64,000 nucleotides of DNA from Adlercreutzia equolifaciens (lineage in GTDB: Bacteria; Actinomycetota; Coriobacteriia; Coriobacteriales; Eggerthellaceae), in NCBI RefSeq assembly GCF_029076695.1, contig NZ_JARFIK010000001.1:744001-808000 (forward strand). The letters run 5' to 3'. This document shows positions 56,800 through 64,000 of this stretch, piece after piece. Made by a program: the position numbers and the translations under genes. Under the pieces are notes generated by a model. That model did not search any database. It was not told the origin of the DNA and saw nothing but the letters and a program-made list of their open reading frames with translations. Each line of letters begins with the position of its first letter. The first letter of the stretch is position 1.

Positions 56800-58083
56800 A
56801 TGACCGAGTCCCTTGGAACTACCTGCGTGCAGGGCGGCTGGCGCCCCGGTGACGGCGAGCCTCGTCAGGTGCCCATCTACCAGAACACCACGTGGAAGTA
56901 CGACACCTCTGAGCACATGGGTCGCCTGTTCGACCTGGAGGAGTCCGGCTACTTCTACACGCGCCTGGCCAATCCCACGAATGACGCGGTGGCAGCTAAG
57001 ATTGCCGAGCTTGAGGGTGGCACGGCGGCCATGCTCACGTCGTCGGGCCAGGCGGCGAACTTCTTCGCGGTGTTCAACATTGCCGGCGCAGGTGATCATG
57101 TGGTGGCATCCTCGTCCATTTACGGCGGCACCTACAACCTGCTGGCCCACACCATGGGCCGCATGGGCATCGAGTGCACCTTCGTGGACCCACACTGCTC
57201 CGATGAGGAGCTGGAGGCTGCCTTCCGCCCGAACACCAAGTGCGTGTTCGGCGAGACCATTGCCAACCCGGCGCTGACGGTGCTCGACATCGAGCGCTTC
57301 GCCGCCGCGGCCCACGCCCATGGTGTGCCGCTGATTGTAGACAACACCTTCCCGACGCCGGTGCTGTGCCGTCCCATCGAATGGGGCGCCGACATTGTGA
57401 CCCACTCCACCACCAAGTACATGGACGGCCACGGGGCTTCCGTGGGCGGCGTCATTGTGGACTCGGGCCGCTTCGACTGGACGGCGCACCCCGACAAGTT
57501 CCCGGGCCTCTGCGAGCCCGACGAGAGCTACCACGGCGTGGTGTACACCGAGCGCTTCGGGCTGGAGGGCGCCTACATTACGAAGGCCACGGCCCAGCTC
57601 ATGCGCGATTTGGGCTCCATCCAGTCGCCGCAGAACGCCTTCCTCATCAACCTGGGCCTGGAGAGCCTGCACCTGCGCATGGCCCGTCACGCGGAAAACG
57701 GACGCACCGTGGCCGAGCACCTGGCGGCTCATCCGAAGGTGACCTGGGTGCGCCACCCCTCCCTGGAGGGCGATGCCGAGGCCGCGCTGGCGGCGAAGTA
57801 CCTGCCTGACGGCTCCTGCGGCGTCATCAGCTTCGGGGTGGCCGGCGGTCGTGCGGCGGCCGAGACGTTCATGGCGAACCTGAAGCTGGCTCAGATTGCC
57901 ACCCACGTGGCCGACGCTCGCACCTGCGTGCTGCACCCGGCTAACGCCACCCATCGCCAGATGAACGACGAGGAGCTGGCGGCCGCCGGTATCGGCGCCG
58001 ATCTCATCCGCCTATCCTGCGGTATCGAGGATGCCGCCGACCTCATCGCCGATATCGACCAGGCCCTGGCCTGCGTGGAATAG
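56800..58083 (+). CDS. metY: O-acetylhomoserine sulfhydrylase / aminocarboxypropyltransferase
   Basis: PLP fold-type I enzyme (427 aa) of the Cys/Met metabolism family that makes homocysteine from O-acetylhomoserine and sulfide. Seen: QVPIYQNTTWKYDTSEHMGRLF, YTRLANPTNDAVAAKIAELEGG, SSGQAANFFAVFN and the PLP lysine in VTHSTTKYMDGHGASVGGVIVDSG, with the long DWTAHPDKFPGL insertion typical of MetY. metA starts nine bases downstream. Confidence 0.93.
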   Translation: MTESLGTTCVQGGWRPGDGEPRQVPIYQNTTWKYDTSEHMGRLFDLEESGYFYTRLANPTNDAVAAKIAELEGGTAAMLTSSGQAANFFAVFNIAGAGDHVVASSSIYGGTYNLLAHTMGRMGIECTFVDPHCSDEELEAAFRPNTKCVFGETIANPALTVLDIERFAAAAHAHGVPLIVDNTFPTPVLCRPIEWGADIVTHSTTKYMDGHGASVGGVIVDSGRFDWTAHPDKFPGLCEPDESYHGVVYTERFGLEGAYITKATAQLMRDLGSIQSPQNAFLINLGLESLHLRMARHAENGRTVAEHLAAHPKVTWVRHPSLEGDAEAALAAKYLPDGSCGVISFGVAGGRAAAETFMANLKLAQIATHVADARTCVLHPANATHRQMNDEELAAAGIGADLIRLSCGIEDAADLIADIDQALACVE

Positions 58084-58092
58084 GGGGCGCCC

Positions 58093-59016
58093 ATGCCCAT
58101 CCGCATTCCCGATTCGCTGCCGGCCACGGCGGCCCTGGAGAGCGAGAACATCTTCGTCATGACGGAATACCGCGCCATGCATCAGGACATTCGTCCTTTG
58201 CGCGTGCTGTTGCTGAACCTCATGCCCACGAAGATCACCACCGAGACGCAGATTCTCCGCAAGCTGTCGAACACGCCTATCCAGGTGGAAATCGAGCTGC
58301 TACAAACGGCCAGTCATCAATCGAAGAACACGGCCGCCGAGCACCTGGAGTCCTTCTACACCACCTTCGACGAGGTGCGCCATCAGCATTTCGACGGGCT
58401 TATCATCACCGGGGCGCCCGTGGAGAAGCTGGAGTTCGAGGACGTGGACTACTGGCCGGAGCTCTGCGAGATCATGGAGTGGTCGAAGACCCACGTGCAT
58501 TCCACGCTGCACATTTGCTGGGGCGCTCAGGCGGGCATCTACTACCATTACGGCGTGCCGAAGCACACGCTGGATCATAAGGTGTTCGGCGTGTTTGACC
58601 ATCAGCTGGTGAAGACCACCTCGCCTTTGGTGCGCGGCTACGACGACTGTTTCTGGGCGCCGCACTCGCGCTTCACCGAGGTGGAGGCGGCCGACATCGA
58701 GGCACACCCCGACTTGGAGCTCATTGCGGTGTCCGACGAGGCGGGCGTGTACATTGCGAAGTCCACCGACTCGCAGAACTTCTTCGTGTTCGGCCACCCG
58801 GAGTACGACCGCGATACGCTGAAGGCCGAGTACGACCGCGATATTGCCAAGGGCATGGACATTGCCGTGCCGGCGCACTACTTCCCGAACGACGATCCGG
58901 CCCAAACGCCGCGCTCTAGCTGGTTCTCCCACGCCCAGCTGCTGTACACTAACTGGTTGAACTATTACGTGTACCAGACCACGCCCTACGACATCACCCA
59001 GGCGGGCAAAGAGTAG
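58093..59016 (+). CDS. metA: Homoserine O-acetyltransferase (MetA type)
   Basis: 307 aa, at the family length. Catalytic Cys142 (HICWGAQAG), His235 and Glu237 (FGHPEYD) are in place. Residue 111 in GAPVEKLEF is Glu, which in this family marks acetyl-CoA use; Gly marks succinyl-CoA. This agrees with MetY next to it, so methionine here is made by the acetyl and direct-sulfhydrylation route. Same operon as metY. Confidence 0.95.
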   Translation: MPIRIPDSLPATAALESENIFVMTEYRAMHQDIRPLRVLLLNLMPTKITTETQILRKLSNTPIQVEIELLQTASHQSKNTAAEHLESFYTTFDEVRHQHFDGLIITGAPVEKLEFEDVDYWPELCEIMEWSKTHVHSTLHICWGAQAGIYYHYGVPKHTLDHKVFGVFDHQLVKTTSPLVRGYDDCFWAPHSRFTEVEAADIEAHPDLELIAVSDEAGVYIAKSTDSQNFFVFGHPEYDRDTLKAEYDRDIAKGMDIAVPAHYFPNDDPAQTPRSSWFSHAQLLYTNWLNYYVYQTTPYDITQAGKE

Positions 59017-59035
59017 GGGGCGAAAGGAGGCCGCC

Positions 59036-59254
59036 ATGGCCATCGATCCCGCGCGCGACCCCCATGCGCGCATTGTGACCAAGCCGCTTTCCAGCCAGGT
59101 AAAGGCAGCGAAGGCGGCGCAAGCAAAGCGCGGGGAGGGGAAGCTCGACGACCCTTTCCTCCGTGCCGAGAACGAGGACGACGACGGCTATGATCCGTAC
59201 TCCGATCGTCCCGCCGAACGCGAGCCCCTGTTCCAGGAAGATCCCTGGGCGTAG
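59036..59254 (+). CDS. 72-aa hydrophilic protein in the met operon
   Basis: AAAGGAGG precedes ATG 59036. Charged and unstructured (RIVTKPLSSQVKAAKAAQAKRG, then acidic EDDDGYDPYSDRP). No known family. Nineteen bases after metA and before a terminator, so cotranscribed. Confidence 0.65.
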   Translation: MAIDPARDPHARIVTKPLSSQVKAAKAAQAKRGEGKLDDPFLRAENEDDDGYDPYSDRPAEREPLFQEDPWA

Positions 59255-59287
59255 GCGGCGGCTAAAGAGCTCTCGCGCAATCAATGA

Positions 59288-59322
59288 GTAAGGCCTTCGG
59301 CTGAAAGAGTCGAAGGCCTTAC
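59288..59322. terminator. Bidirectional terminator
   Basis: GTAAGGCCTTCG (59288-59299) pairs exactly with 59311-59322, between converging genes. Confidence 0.75.
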
Positions 59323-59328
59323 GTGCGC

Positions 59329-60195
59329 TTAGATGAAGATCATGAACATGCCCAGGGCCAGGCCGACCATGACGGCGAAGGCGGGCAGTTTGCTGCGGTA
59401 AATGAGGTAGGCCTCGGGCAGGATTTCGCCGAACACCACGTAAAGCATGGCGCCGGAGGCAAAGCCCAGGGACATCGTCAGACCCAAGGGGCCGATGTCG
59501 CCCAGCCAGAAGCCCAGCCAGGCGCCGAGCACGGTGGGAAGTCCGCAGGCGGCCGTCAGCAGCGTGGCCTTCACGCGCCCCGTACCGCCGGAAATGAGCG
59601 GCACGGCCACGGCCATGCCCTCGGGAATGTTATGCAGGCCGATAAGTACGGCCATGATCATGCCCGTGCCCCACATAAGGTTGTCGGACACGGCGAAGCT
59701 GGCGCCGATGGTCATGCCTTCGGGAATGTTGTGCAGGGCAATGGCGCAGGCCATGACAATGCCGGCCACGAACAGCGAGAGCTTCGAGTCGTTGTGGCGC
59801 TTGTGCATGTTCAGGTGGTCGGCATGGATAAGCTCGTCGATGTCGTCGTGGGTTTCGGGGTGGGCCGCATCGGCGGTGTGCGACACCTCGGCGCGGGTCT
59901 TGCGGTCGATAAGGTAGTTGAGCACGTACACCACAGCCACACCCAGCGCCACGGCTCCAATGACAATAAGAACGCCCAGGTCGGTCATGGTCTTCGCCGC
60001 ATCCACAGCCTCGGCCAAAAGGTCGAAGCACACCATGGCCGTCATGACGCCGCCGGCAAAGGCCAAAAGCAAGCTGATGGTACGGTTCGTTTCGCTCTTG
60101 AACAGCGCGCCAATCAGGCCGCCAACGCCCGTGCCTCCCGCACCGGAAATCAAGGTAACCAGCGTGACGAAGACAAAGGGCGAAAGAGTATCCAT
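59329..60195 (-). CDS. ZIP-family metal transporter
   Basis: 288 aa, eight helices. The two metal-binding signatures are ALHNIPEGMTIG and GLHNIPEGMAVA; a His/Asp-rich cytoplasmic loop (HTADAAHPETHDDIDELIHADHLNMHKRHND) lies between helices 3 and 4. ZupT-like, importing zinc, iron or manganese. The start at 60195 has only a weak ribosome site. Confidence 0.9.
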   Translation of the reverse strand: MDTLSPFVFVTLVTLISGAGGTGVGGLIGALFKSETNRTISLLLAFAGGVMTAMVCFDLLAEAVDAAKTMTDLGVLIVIGAVALGVAVVYVLNYLIDRKTRAEVSHTADAAHPETHDDIDELIHADHLNMHKRHNDSKLSLFVAGIVMACAIALHNIPEGMTIGASFAVSDNLMWGTGMIMAVLIGLHNIPEGMAVAVPLISGGTGRVKATLLTAACGLPTVLGAWLGFWLGDIGPLGLTMSLGFASGAMLYVVFGEILPEAYLIYRSKLPAFAVMVGLALGMFMIFI

Positions 60196-60299
60196 GAGGG
60201 AGCCTAACTAATATACGATGTTGACTATCAGGTTCGCCTTCTATTGTCCCCCAAGCCCGTCGGAGCGCAACCCCTCTTTTGCGTCTCGTAAGAGATTGG

Positions 60300-60372
60300 G
60301 CATTCAATGGCGGAGCGCGTAGCCGCCCGAATTATGGCGAAGCGTACGCGTGCTCGCATTATGGCGGAGCAC
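60300..60372 (+). repeat. Imperfect 24-27-bp tandem repeats
   Basis: ATGGCGGAGCGCGTAGCCGCCCGAATT, ATGGCGAAGCGTACGCGTGCTCGCATT and ATGGCGGAGCACGCG follow each other. The rest of 60196-60482 shows no gene; the run may be a decayed short coding sequence. Confidence 0.45.
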
Positions 60373-60482
60373 GCGACCTTTGGAAATGTTGTTCGAGGGG
60401 TGAAAAAATCTCGGCATCTCGATCGTGTTGTAGGTGAAGGGCCACGAAACGTGCAAGGTGCCTGCAGCAGGGAAGGAGCCGT

Positions 60483-60974
60483 GTGTCAGATCGAGACATC
60501 TCTCTTGAGCGTCTGCTGAACGAGCATGGGCGCATGCTCGTGAGACTGGCTGCTACGCGGCTTGACTCAACGGCCGACGCCGAAGACGCGGTGCAAGATG
60601 TGTTTTGCAAGGTGGTTGCCAATCGCCTTGTTTTTCGCGACGAGGAGCACGCCAAGGCGTGGCTCGTGCGTGCAGTGATCAATCGCGCTACCGATTTACG
60701 CCGTCGTGCGGCTCGTCGCAACGTGCCTTTTGACGAGGCGGCGGAGCTGATCAATGGTGCCGATGATCCTGCTTATGAGGCGGAACGTAACGAGGTGCTT
60801 GCAGCATTGCGCTCGCTTCCCGAAGCATACGCCTCGGTCCTTCATTTGCATTACTACGAAGGCTATACCGCGCGTGAGATAGGCGCTTTGCTCGGCATAC
60901 CGGCGGCAACGGTGGGCACTCGTTTGGCGCGGGGCCGGCAGCGGCTAGCGCGGATACTTAAGGAGGATCGGTAA
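60483..60974 (+). CDS. ECF RNA polymerase sigma factor
   Basis: 163 aa. Region 2: MLVRLAATRLDSTADAEDAVQDVFCKVV, KAWLVRAVINRATDLRRR; region 4: LRSLPEAYASVLHLHYYEGYTAREIGALLGIPAATVGTRLARGRQRL. GTG 60483 with GGAAGGAG upstream. Overlaps its anti-sigma gene (TAATG). Confidence 0.9.
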   Translation: MSDRDISLERLLNEHGRMLVRLAATRLDSTADAEDAVQDVFCKVVANRLVFRDEEHAKAWLVRAVINRATDLRRRAARRNVPFDEAAELINGADDPAYEAERNEVLAALRSLPEAYASVLHLHYYEGYTAREIGALLGIPAATVGTRLARGRQRLARILKEDR

Positions 60975-61942
60975 TGGACTGGAATAGCTATCGACGGGCC
61001 ATGGACGCTCTGCCGATTTCTGAAGACTTTGAAGCACGGGCATTGGCGGCCGCCCTGGCGGTCGAGGGTGCTCCCCAGGAAGCAGCCTCGGCGTCGGCTC
61101 GATACGCAGGGCTTGTGGGCGCCGCTTGCAAGGCATCCAAGGCGGCTCCTCGACGAAGGATGACGAGGCGTTTCGTGGGGATGGCTGCGGCGGTGGCGGC
61201 TACCTTCGCCTTTGCTGTCTCAGCGTTTGCAATCGGCGGCTTTCTAGCGCCTGAAGAGGTGGCTCGCGAGTTGCAAGATGCCTCCCTGGAAACGGCATTT
61301 GCGGGGAGCGATGCGGTGCCGGTGGGCGAGACGCAACGCGTGGGAGATTACGATGTCACGCTAGAGGGCCTGGTGACCGGCGAAAATCTATCCGACTGGA
61401 TCGACGACTATGATCGGAGTGCCACCTATGCCGTAGTGGGGCTGCGCCGCGCTGATGGCACGCCTCTGACGAACGAGATGCTTGCTGCCATGCGCGACAA
61501 ACGATATACGGCTGGGGAGACGATTAGGGCCGATGAATATTACTGGCCCGATGGCGCAAAGGTGCTTTCGAACCGCGAAACTCTGTCGGCTGAAGACACT
61601 GATCTGGAGCTTGTGACGTGCCACGCGCTGGTGCAGGGCTTCGAAGGGTCTGTCCTGAGCGACTATGCGGCGGACGGCGCGAGCTGCACGAGCGTGCTGA
61701 TCGATGGCGCTTATTATCTGGTAGCGGCTGTGAACGATCTGAGCGTGTTTGCGGATCGGTCCGTGTACCTGGCGGTGTACGAGGGCGTTGACGAGCCGGC
61801 AAGCGTTTTGCAAGAAAACCCGGACGGCTCGTTCTCCTATCGTGATGGCCATGGGGGCGCCCTGTTCGAGCTCCCCTTGGACTCCGCTGACGCCGACCCG
61901 GAAAAGGCCGCTCAAATTGTGACGGAGCGTAGCGCGGCTTGA
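60974..61942 (+). CDS. Membrane-bound anti-sigma factor candidate
   Basis: 322 aa. N-terminus DWNSYRRAMDALPISEDFEARALAAAL is the usual start in this anti-sigma group; a membrane helix at about 65-90 (VGMAAAVAATFAFAVSAFAIGGF) and an outside domain with DUF4179-like pattern (VGDYDVTLEGLVTGENLSDW, TYAVVGLRRADGTPL). It likely holds the sigma factor at the membrane until a signal arrives. Confidence 0.75.
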   Translation: MDWNSYRRAMDALPISEDFEARALAAALAVEGAPQEAASASARYAGLVGAACKASKAAPRRRMTRRFVGMAAAVAATFAFAVSAFAIGGFLAPEEVARELQDASLETAFAGSDAVPVGETQRVGDYDVTLEGLVTGENLSDWIDDYDRSATYAVVGLRRADGTPLTNEMLAAMRDKRYTAGETIRADEYYWPDGAKVLSNRETLSAEDTDLELVTCHALVQGFEGSVLSDYAADGASCTSVLIDGAYYLVAAVNDLSVFADRSVYLAVYEGVDEPASVLQENPDGSFSYRDGHGGALFELPLDSADADPEKAAQIVTERSAA

Positions 61943-62018
61943 TGCGCTCTTGCACCCTCCTTGCTCCCGTCGTTCGCGGAATCTTTCTGCAAAATGTGCC
62001 GTTTGCCGACCGTGCCCG

Positions 62019-62287
62019 TTGACATTCGCGGACGAACGGGTGAGAATGCAAAAGTTCGCTTTCAAAAGCCCCGTAAACGCATGCCTTTAAGGAAGCGCAA
62101 TCGCCAAGGGAGTCCAGGCCCGCGGCACCGCGCGTCGGCGTAGGAAACCGGCATCCAAGAAGCTTGCACTTTTGAAAACAAACACCTCTGGCGGACGGTT
62201 CCGCCCCGGCTATCGCGGCTGCCACGCCAACGCGGGGGAGGAGGCTTCACCCGCCCGACAGAACCTGCAATCTATTGGAGGAAAACA
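62019..62287 (+). promoter_or_regulatory. rplM-rpsI promoter and long leader
   Basis: TTGACA (62019-62024), 17 bases, GAGAAT (62042-62047). Transcription from here leaves an untranslated leader of about 235 bases. It can form a hairpin GGCGGA-CGGT-TCCGCC (62190-62205) and GCGGG/CCCGC near 62233-62253. Ribosomal protein L13 leaders that bind L13 are known in Firmicutes; a similar autoregulatory RNA is possible here. The upstream part of this gap (61943-62018) shows nothing. Confidence 0.5.
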
Positions 62288-62722
62288 GTGAAGACGTATC
62301 ATGCAAAGCCCGGTGAGGTTGAGCGCGAGTGGGTCATCATCGACGCTGAGGACCAGGTCCTCGGTCGTGTGGCCACCAAGGCTGCTCAGATTCTGAAGGG
62401 CAAGCACAAGCCGCAGTACACCCCCCATGTGGACACGGGCGACTTTGTCATCATCATCAATGCTGACAAGATCAAGGTCACCGGTACCAAGGCTGCCACC
62501 AAGATTTACTATCGTCACAGCGGTTTCCCGGGTGGTCTCAAGCAGGAGACCTTCACCGAGGCTATGACCAAGCATCCCGAGCGCGTCATCGAGCATGCCG
62601 TCAAGGGCATGCTGCCGAAGAACACGCTGGGCCGTGCGATGGGCAAGAAGCTGAAGGTGTACGTTGGTGCGGAGCATCCCCATGCTGCGCAGCAGCCCCG
62701 TAAGATCGAACTGGAGGGTTAA
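62288..62722 (+). CDS. rplM: 50S ribosomal protein L13
   Basis: 144 aa at family length; [16 protein letters not shown] at the start, then [43 protein letters not shown] and [14 protein letters not shown] are hallmark L13 stretches. GTG 62288 follows TTGGAGGAAAAC. rpsI begins two bases after the stop. Confidence 0.98.
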   Translation: MKTYHAKPGEVEREWVIIDAEDQVLGRVATKAAQILKGKHKPQYTPHVDTGDFVIIINADKIKVTGTKAATKIYYRHSGFPGGLKQETFTEAMTKHPERVIEHAVKGMLPKNTLGRAMGKKLKVYVGAEHPHAAQQPRKIELEG

Positions 62723-62724
62723 TC

Positions 62725-63117
62725 ATGGCAGATGAGGCTTTGTACTACGGCACCGGCCGCCGCAAGAACGCGGTGGCGCGCGTCCGTCTCGTTCCCGGCA
62801 CTGGCAAGGTGACCATCAACGGTCGCGACGGCCAGGAGTACTTCGGTCGCGAGGCTCTGTTCAACTACGCGATGACGCCCTTCAAGGTGACTGACACCGT
62901 TGATCACTTCGACGTGAAGGCCCGCATCGACGGCGGTGGCGTGTCCGGTCAGGCTGGCGCTCTGCGCATGGGCATTGCCCGCGCGCTGTTGGAGGCTGGC
63001 GACTACCGCGCCGAGCTGAAGAAGGCCGGCTACCTCACCCGCGACGCCCGTATGGTGGAGCGCAAGAAGTACGGTCTGAAGAAGGCCCGCAAGCGCCCGC
63101 AGTTCTCCAAGCGCTAG
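62725..63117 (+). CDS. rpsI: 30S ribosomal protein S9
   Basis: 130 aa; [16 protein letters not shown] at the start and the invariant end [12 protein letters not shown], whose terminal Arg reaches the P-site t[21 protein letters not shown] and [14 protein letters not shown] are typical. Confidence 0.98.
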   Translation: MADEALYYGTGRRKNAVARVRLVPGTGKVTINGRDGQEYFGREALFNYAMTPFKVTDTVDHFDVKARIDGGGVSGQAGALRMGIARALLEAGDYRAELKKAGYLTRDARMVERKKYGLKKARKRPQFSKR

Positions 63118-63159
63118 TTTGGAAGAGCGCGCAAGCGCCGTATTTGCATCGCATTGCAC

Positions 63160-63196
63160 AAGAGGCTCGTCCCGCAAGGGGCGGGCCTCTTTGTTT
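63160..63196 (+). terminator. Intrinsic terminator of rplM-rpsI
   Basis: AGAGGCTCGTCCC pairs with GGGGCGGGCCTCT around GCAA, followed by TTGTTT. The remaining gap to 63429 shows no other element apart from a plausible promoter area around 63375. Confidence 0.85.
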
Positions 63197-63429
63197 GCAT
63201 GGGGCGAAAAGAGCGGCGCTCCTGTGTTTTGGGAGCTGGCAAGGCGCCTTATGGCCATAGTGCGAGCAAGAGCGCGGCTGCTTGGAGCGAATCGGCAACG
63301 ATGAGCGAGAGCCTTGCCAAAAACGGAGTTCTGCCGACGTTTGCCAACTTCTCTCCCGCAACGCGCCAAGAAACGTTATTCTCAAGGGCGAACAGCAAGG
63401 CTTGGTCCCCTTTGCGAAAGGAGCGTCCC

Positions 63430-63888
63430 ATGGGAACAGCGCGGCGACAGCGAGAATACATCGGCTACCGCGTCTACTCCACGCAGCGGGCGCTGTATCG
63501 CAGCCTGGAAGCCTGTGTGGCCGAAGCGGGGCTCACGCCGGGGCAATGGAACGCCTTGAGTCAGCTGGCCGAGCACGGGGCCATGACCCAGCGCCAACTG
63601 GCCGAACGCCTGCAGAAAGAGCAGGCCACAGTTACCCGTTCGCTTGATCGCCTGATGCAGCGCGGTCTGGTGCAGCGCACGCAAAACCCGCGCGACCGTC
63701 GCGCCAACATTGTGGAAATCACTCCTGCGGCCCTGAAGCTCCTGACCGATCTCGAGCCAAGCGTCACTCGCCGCAACGCGGAAATGGCCGCCAATATTTC
63801 CGATGAGGATCTTGCCGTCTTCCTCAAAGTGCTCGACCAGCTTGAGGCCAACGCCGAGCGCTCCACGGGCGAGAGCGAGGCTTCGTAG
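63430..63888 (+). CDS. MarR-family transcriptional regulator
   Basis: 152 aa winged helix. GLTPGQWNALSQLAEHGAMTQRQLAERLQKEQATVTRSLDRLMQRGLVQRTQNPRDRRANIVEITP covers the HTH and the wing with the conserved DRR. AAAGGAG precedes ATG 63430. Its target is not evident; the next genes lie outside the window. Confidence 0.9.
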   Translation: MGTARRQREYIGYRVYSTQRALYRSLEACVAEAGLTPGQWNALSQLAEHGAMTQRQLAERLQKEQATVTRSLDRLMQRGLVQRTQNPRDRRANIVEITPAALKLLTDLEPSVTRRNAEMAANISDEDLAVFLKVLDQLEANAERSTGESEAS

Positions 63889-63940
63889 CCCGTCTTTCAC
63901 ACGCAATTTCTTCGATAAGTTTTTCCAATAATCCAAGATT

Positions 63941-63963
63941 AAGCCCCGTATTCGGGGCTTTTT
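63941..63963 (+). terminator. Intrinsic terminator of the marR-type gene
   Basis: AAGCCCCG pairs with CGGGGCTT around TATT, then TTTT. Confidence 0.9.
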
Positions 63964-64000
63964 CACGCTGTCAACTCCTTGCATAAATATTTTCCGATGC

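Noticed and set aside
59036-59254. 72-aa gene as a MetY/MetA accessory enzyme
   Set aside because: Highly charged and disordered, with no fold or motif; kept only as a hypothetical protein.

Overview
The window is GC-rich DNA (about 63-66% by eye) that reads like the chromosome of an anaerobic actinobacterium of the Coriobacteriia, most likely Eggerthellaceae (Eggerthella/Adlercreutzia/Slackia relatives). The signs are a Tat/lipoprotein FAD-dependent fumarate-reductase-like flavoprotein, a flavin/FMN extracytoplasmic redox locus with a membrane polyferredoxin, several ECF sigma/anti-sigma pairs, many Ala-rich membrane-anchored proteins, and housekeeping genes (murB, rsgA, serS, ddl, lysA, hom, metA, rplM-rpsI) with actinobacterial codon use. 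This placement is inference from gene content. I saw no phage, insertion sequence, CRISPR array or rRNA. One tRNA (Leu, CAA) is present.

Layout. 0.3-7.4 kb: flavoprotein reductase, a frameshifted lipoprotein, murB, then a tight operon of a 43-aa membrane peptide, a TrkH-type K+ transporter, a secreted protein and rsgA. 7.4-12.3 kb: glycosyltransferase, TauE/SafE exporter, LytS-like histidine kinase, Ala/Pro-rich membrane protein. 12.3-24.3 kb: a degenerate endonuclease-IV-like protein, a Ser/Thr kinase with a large insertion in its N-lobe, serS followed by three overlapping genes ending in an aminotransferase, ddl, a YtxH/PRC-barrel pair and a TVP38-like membrane protein.

24.3-33.7 kb is the most notable region. 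apbE (FMN transferase), a NusG-II (EetA-like) protein, a Gx-transporter (EetB-like) protein and ecfT form one operon. They are followed by an 815-aa cell-surface protein, a one-domain FMN-binding protein, a NapH/NosR-type polyferredoxin and a secreted protein with three FMN-binding domains. All three promoter regions of this locus carry the same palindrome, GTTA-N8-TAAC. The arrangement suggests a co-regulated, flavinylation-dependent extracytoplasmic electron-transfer chain.

33.7-44.3 kb: class I aldolase, GNAT, tRNA-Leu, Na+-dependent symporter, lipase-fold protein, nitroreductase, lysA, a MoaE homologue, a repeat-rich intergenic stretch, and homoserine dehydrogenase. 44.3-54.7 kb is an accessory region: a spermidine-synthase-like protein, two sigma/anti-sigma pairs, a palindrome-controlled HTH operon, a locally duplicated promoter feeding an HTH membrane protein and its HTH-less relative, 28-29-aa membrane peptides, and a low-GC segment (50.1-52.9 kb). 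54.7-64 kb: a CmpB-like membrane protein, metY-metA (acetyl pathway), a ZIP transporter, a third sigma/anti-sigma pair, rplM-rpsI with a long leader, and a MarR regulator.

A 136-bp structured repeat occurs twice (20.5 and 41.9 kb), at equal length and about 63% ungapped identity, with conservation concentrated in its inverted-repeat arms.
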